In this document: one piece after another, positions 46,844 through 54,759 of the stretch
How positions within the stretch are numbered: position 1 is the stretch's first letter
Layout: each line of letters opens with the position of its first letter
NCBI GenBank assembly: GCA_017307505.1
Contig: JAFKEE010000016.1
Coordinates: 558,001 to 622,000, forward strand
Reading direction: 5' to 3'
Source: Acidobacteriota bacterium
GTDB taxonomy: Bacteria > Acidobacteriota > Terriglobia > Bryobacterales > Bryobacteraceae
Length of the DNA stretch: 64,000 bases
Program-made: the position numbers and the translations under genes
Notes under the pieces: model-generated
Databases searched by the model: none
What the model saw: only the letters and a program-made list of their open reading frames with translations
Told to the model about the DNA's origin: nothing

Positions 46844-46944
46844 TCTGTGTTGTTCCTTTGTGTTTGAGTTGCTTCAGACTTGCGAGCTGGCGTCACCTTA
46901 CAGTGACGATCAGGGACGCAGCAGCGGATTGCCATTGCATCCGC

Positions 46945-48519
46945 CTATTGCTCATTTCCGCCGGAGGCGGGCTGAGACTCTCCCATTGATTTGGGCATTC
47001 CCAGATCGGCACCGCCGCCAAGGAGTAACCCTTGAATCTCGATGGCACGCTGCCAGGTGCTAACCAAAGCAGCCACGTAGCTATCTTGAAACTGGAAGAG
47101 GTTTCGCTGCGCAATTAGCGCTTGCGGATAGGCGCCGGCCATCTGGCGGAAGTTGGCGAGGTACAGGTCATACGCTTGGCGAGCTTTCGGAAGGATACGT
47201 GTCCGATACCGCTCAACCGCCACCGATGAGTCTCTATAATCCTTATACTCCGCCGCTAACCGCGCTTTCAAGGAGAGCTTCGTTCGTTGTACTTCCAAAC
47301 GGGCACGCTCGGCATCTGCCTTCGCCGCCTTCACTCCACCTTGATTGCGATTGAAGATTGGAATCTCGACACCCACATCGAATATTCCTTCCAGTCCGCG
47401 CCTCTGCGTAGGACCTAGGGGACCGACCTCGCCATACTCTCGATTGTTCCGGAGCCCGCCTCGAATAAAGAGGTTTGGAATCTTTTCGACTTCGGCCCGG
47501 CGGACTGAGAACTCGGATTGACGCACCGCCACCTCAGCCGCTCGAAGTTCGGGACTTTCTTTGTAGATCACCTCTAAAGCCTGGTCAGCATCCAGCTTGG
47601 GGAAGTCCTCGAGATTCCCCGCAAGAAGCGTGGGCTTGAGAGATGGACTGTTCAACACCGCCGCTAGTTGGCGCCAAGTTCGCTCCCGTGCGTTCCTGGC
47701 GTTGACGAGTTCGAGCTGAATGCGCTCGGACTCAGTCTCCGCGGAAAGGAGGTCGGGCTTGTCGGCTTGTCCGACGTTTGCTAATTCTTGCGAAACGGAT
47801 ACCGCACGCATCGCCAAGTTTGCTAAATCCGCACGAACTTGAATCAGAAGCTGATCGCCCAGGGCCTGGTAATACAACGTTCGGACGGAATTGAGGAGCC
47901 GCTGTTTTTGCGCATTCTGATGCTGCACAAGAACCGCCTGATCTTGCAGGGCAACTTTGCGGTCCAACCCAAGCTTGCCCGCCGTGATGAATCGTTGCTC
48001 CACGAATCCGCCAATCGCACCACCACCCGTCACTTTGGAGACATGCTCTCCGTTCGCGCCGAAAGTCGGGTTCGGCCAAAGTCCAGCTTGTTGCGCGCGT
48101 CCAGCCGCCGCATCGACCAAGGCCTTCGCCTGTCCGATTGTTGGGTTTGCCTCAAGCGCCATGCGCTCCAGATCCTCAAGGCGAAGGCCGGTAGCCTCAG
48201 TGGAGGCATTTAACGCAGGAAGGCCAGCCGCTTCCGTTGTGCCCACTGGCTTTACCAGTTCCAACTGCATTGGGCACTTTGTGCATTTACCCGGAGTGTT
48301 CGACCGTACTTCAGGGTGCATCGGGCAAGCGTATACGGCGCCTATTGGTCCTGGCTTGCCTGGAACGGGCGCAGCTTCGTGAACATGTTCGAGTGGCTTC
48401 GGGGGTTGCTGAGCCGACGCCGTCAGGGTAAAGAGCGTGCTCAGGACAATACCCCCCGTCGAATTTAAGAGTCTCGTACAGAAGTTTCTAAACATTTTCG
48501 CGCTACTTCCCATGCTCAT
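46945..48519 (-). CDS. TolC-family protein with an N-terminal heavy-metal-binding domain
   Basis: 524 residues (516 if the ATG at 48495 is used, which has GGAAG upstream). After a signal sequence comes a heavy-metal-binding domain (residues about 63-88: YACPMHPEVRS, KCTKCPMQLEL), then a complete TolC-type outer-membrane channel (LRLEDLERMALEANPTIGQAKALV; GQADKPDLLSAETESE; FRQMAGAYPQALIAQRNLFQ). This metal domain is usually on adaptors or ATPases; here it is fused to the channel. No RND partner is adjacent, so it may replace or assist CusC. It overlaps the multicopper oxidase stop by 17 bp. Confidence 0.85.
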   Translation of the reverse strand: MSMGSSAKMFRNFCTRLLNSTGGIVLSTLFTLTASAQQPPKPLEHVHEAAPVPGKPGPIGAVYACPMHPEVRSNTPGKCTKCPMQLELVKPVGTTEAAGLPALNASTEATGLRLEDLERMALEANPTIGQAKALVDAAAGRAQQAGLWPNPTFGANGEHVSKVTGGGAIGGFVEQRFITAGKLGLDRKVALQDQAVLVQHQNAQKQRLLNSVRTLYYQALGDQLLIQVRADLANLAMRAVSVSQELANVGQADKPDLLSAETESERIQLELVNARNARERTWRQLAAVLNSPSLKPTLLAGNLEDFPKLDADQALEVIYKESPELRAAEVAVRQSEFSVRRAEVEKIPNLFIRGGLRNNREYGEVGPLGPTQRRGLEGIFDVGVEIPIFNRNQGGVKAAKADAERARLEVQRTKLSLKARLAAEYKDYRDSSVAVERYRTRILPKARQAYDLYLANFRQMAGAYPQALIAQRNLFQFQDSYVAALVSTWQRAIEIQGLLLGGGADLGMPKSMGESQPASGGNEQ

Positions 48520-50092
48520 GAACGCGCGTCGCCACCGGGGTCTTTTTGTCCTTTGGCTTGGCGTCCTCAGCTTTCTTCAACTCCATGATCTTGTCGTAGA
48601 CCTCTGGCGTAACCACCCGGACCAGCGTCATCATGCCCATCATGGAACCCGTCCAGCCCTTACGCAGCCCATAGTTTTCTGGTTTGGGCGGAATCACTTC
48701 GTCCATCACCATCCACATGTCTTGCGGATAGCCGGGCACCTTTTTCTTCTCGGGATCGTCCTTCGGGTACATCTCCATCGGATCGCCCGCCTTCGGCATC
48801 ACATGCCCCTCATGCCCTTGCTGGGCTGGTTCTAAAGTTTTCACCTGCGCCGCCACTTCGCCACTACCACTGGCAACCAAATGCGAAGTCGCTCGATCCC
48901 TGTCCGCGCTCATTCCGAGTCCGCGGCCGAGCGCCGGGCCTAATTCTTCAGAGAGGGCGTCGCCCTTTTTCAGCATGCCCATTCCATCCGTCATGCTGCC
49001 GCCGGTATGCATTCCATGTCCGCTGTGCATGACCGGCCCGACCATAGAAACCATCTGGTTCATCATGTGATGAGGCAAGTGGCAATGCAGCATCCAATCG
49101 CCCACATACTTCGCCTCGAATTCGATGTTTCGCGCTTGGGCAACGCCAACAATGATCGTATTCTGGTCGTACCAAAGCTGCTGAGGCACGCGGCCTCCTT
49201 CGGTGCCCGTCATAACGAATTGCATGCCATGCATGTGAATCGGATGGTGATCCATCCCGATATTCATCATGCGGATGCGAACGCGCTCACCCTGCTTAAC
49301 GATCATCGGTGTGCAGTCAGGTCCGGCTTTTCCATTGAAGCTGAGCCAGTTAAACTCCATCGATAGGGTGTTGGGGACGTTGTTGTTCGGAAGTAGCGCC
49401 CACTCTTGCAGGACGAGGCCGAAGTCGCGATCCACCTTCGGTTCATACGCCTGCTTGGGATGCATAATGAACATCCCGATCATGCCCATCATTTCCTGCA
49501 TGGCGAAGTGGGAGTGGTAAAAGAAGGTTCCGTGTTGGTGCAGATCCCATTCGTAAACGAACTTTCCGTCGGGCGGAATTGGGTCTTGGCCCAAGCCCAC
49601 GCTTCCATCCATCTCCATCGGGACCTCAAACCCATGCCAGTGCATGGCGGTCATTTCGGGGAGTCGATTTTCGACAATCACTCGTACCCGGTCCCCTTGG
49701 TTCACTTCGATGGTGGGTCCCGGAATGCTTCCGTTAAATCCCCATGCCGTCATCGGACGGCCAGGCATAAGTTGGGTATCAACCACCTCCGCGATGAGGT
49801 GAAATTCTTTGACGCCATCGACCATCTTGAAGGGCAATTTGGGCAAGTCGGGCATCTCCACGGGCAGGCTCACGCTCATGCGATGCGCCGCGTGCGGGTC
49901 GGCGGCTGCCGTTGCCGGCATCGTGTGGCCCGCCATATTGTGTGTTGCCGGCGGTTTCGCTGGCTGCGCGGCGGCCGGAGCGGAATGGCCAGCATGGGGG
50001 CCCGCTTGTTGTTGGGCTGCTGCGTTCCGCCCGGCCCAAAGCGCTGCACCAATCGATGCCAAGCGCGCGAAAAACGTTCTTCTTTCCGTCAT
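48503..50092 (-). CDS. Multicopper oxidase (CopA/laccase type)
   Basis: 529 residues from ATG 50092 with a twin-arginine-like leader (TERRTFFARLASIGAA). A His/Met/Ala-rich linker (about 30-70) precedes the cupredoxin domains. Copper ligands are all present: HWHG (151-154), HSH (193-195), HPIHMHG (283-289) and HCHLPHHMMNQM (336-347), which supplies the type 1 Cys, His and Met. A Met/His-rich C-terminal extension (about 350-529, MHSGHGMHTGGSM...) is unlike ordinary laccases and may bind extra Cu. Periplasmic enzymes of this type oxidise toxic Cu(I) to Cu(II). The gene shares its 3' end with the TolC fusion. Confidence 0.9.
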   Translation of the reverse strand: MTERRTFFARLASIGAALWAGRNAAAQQQAGPHAGHSAPAAAQPAKPPATHNMAGHTMPATAAADPHAAHRMSVSLPVEMPDLPKLPFKMVDGVKEFHLIAEVVDTQLMPGRPMTAWGFNGSIPGPTIEVNQGDRVRVIVENRLPEMTAMHWHGFEVPMEMDGSVGLGQDPIPPDGKFVYEWDLHQHGTFFYHSHFAMQEMMGMIGMFIMHPKQAYEPKVDRDFGLVLQEWALLPNNNVPNTLSMEFNWLSFNGKAGPDCTPMIVKQGERVRIRMMNIGMDHHPIHMHGMQFVMTGTEGGRVPQQLWYDQNTIIVGVAQARNIEFEAKYVGDWMLHCHLPHHMMNQMVSMVGPVMHSGHGMHTGGSMTDGMGMLKKGDALSEELGPALGRGLGMSADRDRATSHLVASGSGEVAAQVKTLEPAQQGHEGHVMPKAGDPMEMYPKDDPEKKKVPGYPQDMWMVMDEVIPPKPENYGLRKGWTGSMMGMMTLVRVVTPEVYDKIMELKKAEDAKPKDKKTPVATRVHEHGK

Positions 50093-50163
50093 TTCAAATC
50101 CTCTTATGCTGCTCTGAACGCAGTGCCCCTGAGCTTCTTTGCTTTGGGGGACGCGATTTCCTT

Positions 50164-50200
50164 GCGCGGTCAACCGCGCGAACCTGATCGAATTTCGATC
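50164..50200. promoter_or_regulatory. Two adjacent palindromes in the leader of the multicopper oxidase gene
   Basis: GCGCGGT-CA-ACCGCGC (50164-50179) and GATCGAA-T-TTCGATC (50186-50200) are perfect inverted repeats six bases apart, about 70-110 bp before the ATG of the oxidase gene. They lie in the only gap above 250 bp in the metal island. They could be an operator pair or an RNA hairpin; no matching factor is known to me. Confidence 0.35.
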
Positions 50201-50369
50201 GCAACGTGCAATCGGAACGCCGGCCATGTCGCAACGTTTCCTCCGAAGAACCTCGAGCAGGCCGAAACTCAACGTGGCAGCTAAGGCCTTCCGAATGGGA
50301 GCCTAGACGCAAGTTATCTCGCGAGGGCTCTGAGTCTCGTTGTCTGGGGTTGTGGAGGCGAGAAAATGC

Positions 50370-50786
50370 CTAGATCCGAAGGATCGAGGTAAGGGAGAGG
50401 GGACTTAATCTTGGAAAAAGCTCGTGCGTTGGAGGGAGCGGAGAAGACGAAATCACCGGAACTATTTGAGCTTCGATGCGAACCGCTACAAAGGAAACGA
50501 CCTGCAGATCATCTGACGAGGAAGCCTTAGAGCGCTTCTCCGCAACTAACTCGTGATGAGAACATTGCTCATCGTTGGTGGGGGGCTGCGACTCTCTAGG
50601 GGAGTGTTTCTGATGACAAGGCATCTCATGCTCGGGTGCCTGAGTAGCCTTGGTTTGGCGCTCAACGGAAAGGAAAGAACACATTTCCACGCATTGAGTC
50701 CCGCCCAATACGGCTCCAATGAGCACGACTGCCACGAGTTGGAAAAACTTTGCCACCAGTCTTGATCCTAGTCCTATTTTGTCCAT
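50370..50786 (-). CDS. Small Cys/His-rich membrane-anchored protein
   Basis: 138 residues. A hydrophobic segment (about 15-33, LVAVVLIGAVLGGTQCVEMC) is followed by HEMPCHQKHS and NDEQCSHHELV, a Cys/His set suited to metal binding, then a polar region ending in SPLSLTSILRI. The gene starts 18 bp after the copper ATPase stop, so it is in that operon. The layout (anchor, Cys/His cluster, hydrophobic C-terminus) repeats that of the other small genes beside the pumps in this window. Confidence 0.6.
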   Translation of the reverse strand: MDKIGLGSRLVAKFFQLVAVVLIGAVLGGTQCVEMCSFLSVERQTKATQAPEHEMPCHQKHSPRESQPPTNDEQCSHHELVAEKRSKASSSDDLQVVSFVAVRIEAQIVPVISSSPLPPTHELFPRLSPLSLTSILRI

Positions 50787-50804
50787 TGAGCAAGACTCTC
50801 CACG

Positions 50805-53252
50805 TCACAGCTCAGTTCGGCGCAGCCGCAACGCATTGGCGATGACCGAGACGGAACTGAAGGTCATTGCGGCACTGGCGATCATCGGGCTCAATAGAAT
50901 TCCGAAGAACGGATACAGTATTCCGGCCGCTACGGGCACGCCCAGACAGTTGTAGATAAAGGCGAAGAACAGGTTTTGTCGAATGTTTTTCATGGTTGCT
51001 TCGCTGAGATGCCGGGCCCGGACAATGCCGCGCAGATCACCTTTCAAGAGGGTGACCCCTGCGCTCTCCATTGCAATATCGGTTCCTGTACCCATCGCAA
51101 TTCCCACATCGGCCTGAGCCAGGCCGGGTGCGTCATTCACTCCATCACCCGCCATCGCCACCTTGTGTCCGCCTGCCTGCAACTCCTTCACGATGCTTGC
51201 TTTCTGATCTGGCAGGACTTCCGCATGCACTTCGTCAATACCAAGCTGGCGAGCAACGGCCTCGGCCGTCGCTCGGCTATCCCCGGTCAACATAGCGACT
51301 TGAATTCCGGCTTTTCGAAGGGCCACGAGAGCTTCTGAGGCTGTCGCCTTAATGGGATCGGCGACGCAAAGCAGCCCCGCCGCTTTGCCGTCGATGGCTA
51401 CCAGCATCACGGTTTGCCCTTCTCTTCTGAGATCGTCCGCACGAACGTCGAGATCAGAGTGCCTGACGCGTGACGAATCCAGCAACGCGGCGTTTCCGAT
51501 CAGGATAGATTTGCCGTTCAGCGTGCCGCTGATGCCTTTTCCCGTGATCGAAGTGAAGCCTTCCACATTCGATGGTTTTACGCCCTTCTCTTCCGCGCCC
51601 CGAAGTATCGCTTGGGCGAGAGGATGCTCACTGCCCCTTTCGAGGCTTGCGGCAGAGTGGAGCAGTTCCCTCTCGTCTTGGTTTGCCGCAGGGATGACCG
51701 CGACCAACTTCGGTTTCCCTTCGGTCAGTGTTCCTGTTTTGTCCACCGCCAGCCGGTCTACCTTTTCAAACGCCTCGAGCGCTTCCGCCTTGCGAATAAG
51801 CACACCGGCCTGAGCTCCTCGACCCGTACCGACCATGATCGACATAGGAGTCGCCAAGCCAAGCGCGCACGGACAGGCAATGATGAGCACGGCAACCGCA
51901 TTGATCAGACCATGCGCCATTCTTGGTTCCGGCCCAAAGAAGCCCCAACCGAGGAACGTCGCTACGGCAATCAGCAGAACGGCGGGAACGAACCAGCTCG
52001 AAACCTGATCGGCCAAGCGTTGAATGGGGGCGCGAGTCCGTTGCGCCTCACTGACCATCCGGACAATCTGCGACAGCATTGTGTCGGACCCAACCCGCTC
52101 GGCACGCATCACAAAGCCGCCAGTGCCATTCACGGTTCCACCCGTCACCTTGCCGCCCGTCTCTTTTTCGACTGGCATCGGCTCGCCGGTGATCATCGAT
52201 TCGTCAACGGCGCTCTTCCCTTCAAGAACGATTCCATCCACGGGAACTTTTTCGCCCGGACGCACGCGCAAACGATCACCAATCGCTACCTTATCGAGCG
52301 AAACATCTTCCTCGCTACCGCCTTCACGCAGGATTCGTGCGGTCTTGGGCGCCATGCCGAGCAAGCCTTTAATGGCGCTCGATGTCTGGCTGCGCGCCCG
52401 CAACTCCAGAACTTGACCGAGTAGCACGAGGGTGATGATCACCGCGGCTGGCTCGAAGTAAACGGGCACTACACCGTGGGAATAGAACGATTCAGGTATA
52501 GCCGAAGGAAACAAGAGAGCAATCAGGCTATAGCCGAAAGCAGCTCCTGTACCGATGGCAATTAACGTGAACATATTCAAGCTACGATTCCGGATCGACA
52601 TCCAGCCGCGTTCAAAGAACGGCCAACCGGCCCAGACGACCACTGGCGCGGACATCGCGAACTGTATCCAAGCAATAGCGGTTGCTCCCAGTAAGTTTTG
52701 CAATGGCATCGACGGAAAGAACTCAGAAACCATCAATACTAGAAGCGGCACTGTGAAGGCCAAACTTGCCCAAAACCGCCGTGTCATGTCGATGAGTTCG
52801 TGATTGACTTCCTCACTGGTGACCTCTCGAGGTTCGAGCGCCATACCGCAGATCGGGCAAGCCCCTGGTTCACTACGCACGATCTCGGGATGCATCGGGC
52901 ATGTGTATTCGGTGCGGGTCGGGGGAGGCGTGTACGTCGCGGGTTCAAGAGCCATGCCACACTTCGGGCAACTGCCTGGCCCACGCTGGTGAACTTCGGG
53001 GTCCATGGGACAGATGTATTCGACCTGATCGGAACCGGGAGTCAAAGCTTCGGATGCTTTAGCCCCTCCCAAAAACTTCGTTGGCTCCGCCTGGAATCTT
53101 TCTAGGCAGGAAGGATTGCAGAAATAGTAGGTCGTGCCGGCATGCTGATGAGATCCGGCAGCGGAAGCTGGATCGACAGTCATGCCGCAAACGGGATCAA
53201 TCTGTTCGGGTTCCGCACCCGATGCCGGGGCGTGTAAATTCTCAACTTGCAT
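50805..53252 (-). CDS. copA: Cu(I) P1B ATPase with N-terminal YHS and two heavy-metal-binding domains
   Basis: 815 residues. The N-terminus has a YHS domain (about 19-62, [21 protein letters not shown]) and two heavy-metal-binding domains (79-104, [19 protein letters not shown]; 116-141, [19 protein letters not shown]) instead of the classical HMA domains. The membrane part carries [11 protein letters not shown], the Cu(I)-type CPC signature, then [15 protein letters not shown] and [13 protein letters not shown]. It exports Cu(I) from the cytoplasm at the cost of ATP. The gene follows the YHS gene and csoR in one operon, so CsoR probably controls it. Confidence 0.94.
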   Translation of the reverse strand: MQVENLHAPASGAEPEQIDPVCGMTVDPASAAGSHQHAGTTYYFCNPSCLERFQAEPTKFLGGAKASEALTPGSDQVEYICPMDPEVHQRGPGSCPKCGMALEPATYTPPPTRTEYTCPMHPEIVRSEPGACPICGMALEPREVTSEEVNHELIDMTRRFWASLAFTVPLLVLMVSEFFPSMPLQNLLGATAIAWIQFAMSAPVVVWAGWPFFERGWMSIRNRSLNMFTLIAIGTGAAFGYSLIALLFPSAIPESFYSHGVVPVYFEPAAVIITLVLLGQVLELRARSQTSSAIKGLLGMAPKTARILREGGSEEDVSLDKVAIGDRLRVRPGEKVPVDGIVLEGKSAVDESMITGEPMPVEKETGGKVTGGTVNGTGGFVMRAERVGSDTMLSQIVRMVSEAQRTRAPIQRLADQVSSWFVPAVLLIAVATFLGWGFFGPEPRMAHGLINAVAVLIIACPCALGLATPMSIMVGTGRGAQAGVLIRKAEALEAFEKVDRLAVDKTGTLTEGKPKLVAVIPAANQDERELLHSAASLERGSEHPLAQAILRGAEEKGVKPSNVEGFTSITGKGISGTLNGKSILIGNAALLDSSRVRHSDLDVRADDLRREGQTVMLVAIDGKAAGLLCVADPIKATASEALVALRKAGIQVAMLTGDSRATAEAVARQLGIDEVHAEVLPDQKASIVKELQAGGHKVAMAGDGVNDAPGLAQADVGIAMGTGTDIAMESAGVTLLKGDLRGIVRARHLSEATMKNIRQNLFFAFIYNCLGVPVAAGILYPFFGILLSPMIASAAMTFSSVSVIANALRLRRTEL

Positions 53253-53311
53253 GAGCGTTTCCTAATTGGGTGGCCACGCCCTCATCGTTGAAGGCGTGAC
53301 CATCAGGTTAC

Positions 53312-53470
53312 TTACTTTCCGGCGTATTGAGCTGGATTAGCGTCAAATTTCTGTTTGCAACCGGGAGAGCAGAAGTAGTAGGTCTTGCCCTGATACTCGC
53401 TCTCGCCAGCCGCCTTGTTCGGATCGACTTTCATTTTGCAAACCGGATCGATTTCCATGTTGTTATTCAT
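53312..53470 (-). CDS. Minimal YHS-domain protein
   Basis: 52 residues, start ATG 53470 with GTAGGAGATGA before it, stop TAA 53314-53312. Reads MNNNMEIDPVCKMKVDPN, then YQGKTYYFCSPGCKQKF, a single YHS domain with both cysteine pairs (DPVCKM and FCxxxC) and no signal peptide, so it stays in the cytoplasm. Lies between csoR (19 bp) and copA (59 bp); probably a copper buffer or chaperone delivering metal to the ATPase. Confidence 0.8.
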   Translation of the reverse strand: MNNNMEIDPVCKMKVDPNKAAGESEYQGKTYYFCSPGCKQKFDANPAQYAGK

Positions 53471-53489
53471 CTCCTACGGGAATTTGGGA

Positions 53490-53834
53490 TCACCGCGAAT
53501 GCTTGTACACCAGGTCGAGCAACTCGTCATACATCGCTCGCGCCTCTTCCGGGGTGCCCTTCGAGATTGCTTGGGACGCGCAGTGCGTTAGGTGGTTTCG
53601 CATCAGCGCGCGCCCGACCGTCCTCAAAGCTTCTTGCGCCGCTGACACCTGGATCATGATGTCCGCGCAATAGCGGTCTTCTTCGACCATCTTTTGTATG
53701 CCGCGGATCTGACCTTCGACTCGGCGGAGCCGTTTCAGATTTGACGCTTTAATCTCTTGGTCGACTCCAATGGCCTTTCGGCCAGGCTCTCCAGTGCCGC
53801 AACCACACGCGGCAACTTCCGTCTTTTTTGCCAT
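53490..53834 (-). CDS. csoR: CsoR-family copper-sensing repressor
   Basis: 114 residues, an all-helical CsoR/RcnR-type protein with KRLRRVEGQIRGIQKMV and the Cu(I) ligand triad Cys56 (RYCADI), His81 and Cys85 (HLTHC), as in CsoR. A Cys-rich N-terminal extension (ACGCGTG) is unusual. In this family Cu(I) binding releases the repressor from DNA. The gene is first in the operon csoR-YHS-copA, and its promoter is overlaid by two copies of a CsoR-like operator, so autoregulation is expected. ATG 53834 lies about 16 nt from the predicted transcription start. Confidence 0.92.
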   Translation of the reverse strand: MAKKTEVAACGCGTGEPGRKAIGVDQEIKASNLKRLRRVEGQIRGIQKMVEEDRYCADIMIQVSAAQEALRTVGRALMRNHLTHCASQAISKGTPEEARAMYDELLDLVYKHSR

Positions 53835-53840
53835 TCACGG

Positions 53841-53885
53841 TATACCCCTACCCGGTATATTAATACCCCTGGGGGGTATTGTCAA
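53841..53885 (-). promoter_or_regulatory. csoR promoter with CsoR operator in the spacer and a second site downstream
   Basis: Minus strand: -35 TTGACA (53885-53880), 17-bp spacer, -10 TAATAT (53862-53857). The spacer and flanks form AATACCCCTGGGGGGTATT (53862-53880), matching the known CsoR operator type (ATACCCC/GGGGTAT). A second palindrome TATACCCCTACCCGGTATA (53841-53859) overlaps the -10 and start site. Binding at both would block RNA polymerase; Cu(I) should relieve it. Confidence 0.85.
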
Positions 53886-54263
53886 GTTCATTTAAGATGT
53901 CTGGCTCGATCCGTCTCCGCGCCGTAGTTTTGCGGCCATCTCCCACGAAAGCTCTACTCTCCGTTTTGCATCGATAAAGCCGGAGAGCTCTGGAATGTTT
54001 CGGATCGTCGATTTCGTCGCATGGGTTTCTTTTGGACGGTCACGAGCTTGAGAAACGCAATTTTGAGGAGTGCTGGTTCGCGCTCCGTGGTAGCAGTTCG
54101 GTCTCAAAGGCAACAGACTCGGGCAGATGACGCCGATGCTATCGTTAGAGGCTCAGACCGCATACAACGCCATCACAAACTCTAGCTGAGCGCGGAATTC
54201 AATCGTTTGAGGCCGCAGCTGTGCGGCTTGGCCAAACTGTGTCAGGCGGAAAAGCCCAGAAGC
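53886..54263. other. 378-bp gap between the metal island and the trb region
   Basis: No recognisable gene. One 73-codon minus frame (54113-53892) lacks a ribosome site and family sequence. The gap separates the copper promoter from the ribbon-helix-helix gene and so may carry the terminator of the conjugation operon or the old boundary of an inserted metal island; I see no strong hairpin. Confidence 0.4.
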
Positions 54264-54653
54264 CTAGCGCAGCGTGATTGAACCCTTTTTCGCAAGCCAA
54301 TAGGCTAGGCCCGTGTTGACAAGGATATTCATCGACGAGCCCCGATCCTCCGCGATCTTCTTTAACTTCTTGTGAAGTGCGCGCGGCAATGAGATCGTCG
54401 TATCCCGAACCATCTTCTCGTCTACGCTGACGAGCGGAACCGTCGCAAGATCGACGGATTCCAGCGCTTCGATGGCCATCACAGATAAATCACCGCGATA
54501 GCGAATCAGCGTGCGGAGCGCCTCGTTCACTCCTTCGTTCAATCGAATTGCCAGCTTGATGATCGGCTCTTGCGCAGGCGTAGCCTTCTTCTTCGCTTTC
54601 TTGATTGCTGTGGGCTGCTCTAGGCGAACAACGGGTTTCGAGGGATCGGGCAT
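54264..54653 (-). CDS. Ribbon-helix-helix-like protein (CopG/Arc type)
   Basis: 129 residues. A basic N-terminus (KKAKKKATPA) is followed by two segments shaped like ribbon-helix-helix domains; the second, RDTTISLPRALHKKLKKIAEDRG and SSMNILVNTGLAYWLAKKG, is the clearer one: a beta strand with alternating polar residues, then two helices. Such proteins regulate plasmid and ICE genes or act with relaxases. It follows trbI in the same direction by 106 bp. The exact role is unknown. Confidence 0.65.
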   Translation of the reverse strand: MPDPSKPVVRLEQPTAIKKAKKKATPAQEPIIKLAIRLNEGVNEALRTLIRYRGDLSVMAIEALESVDLATVPLVSVDEKMVRDTTISLPRALHKKLKKIAEDRGSSMNILVNTGLAYWLAKKGSITLR

Positions 54654-54759
54654 GTCCGTAGCGTGATTTCTTGAAAGATTGTACAGGCATTACGGTACCA
54701 CCTCTCACGCCCCAGCTTCCAGCCCCACCCGCCCTATGTTGTTGTTGCCATTGTCTCCG

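Noticed and set aside
49406-50284. Plus-strand open frame of 292 codons
   Set aside because: Antisense to the multicopper oxidase; its His-rich composition is the mirror of the Met/His codons of the real gene.
53892-54113. Minus-strand frame of 73 codons
   Set aside because: No ribosome site, no recognisable domain, and it begins with a low-complexity, basic stretch. Kept only as part of the gap description.
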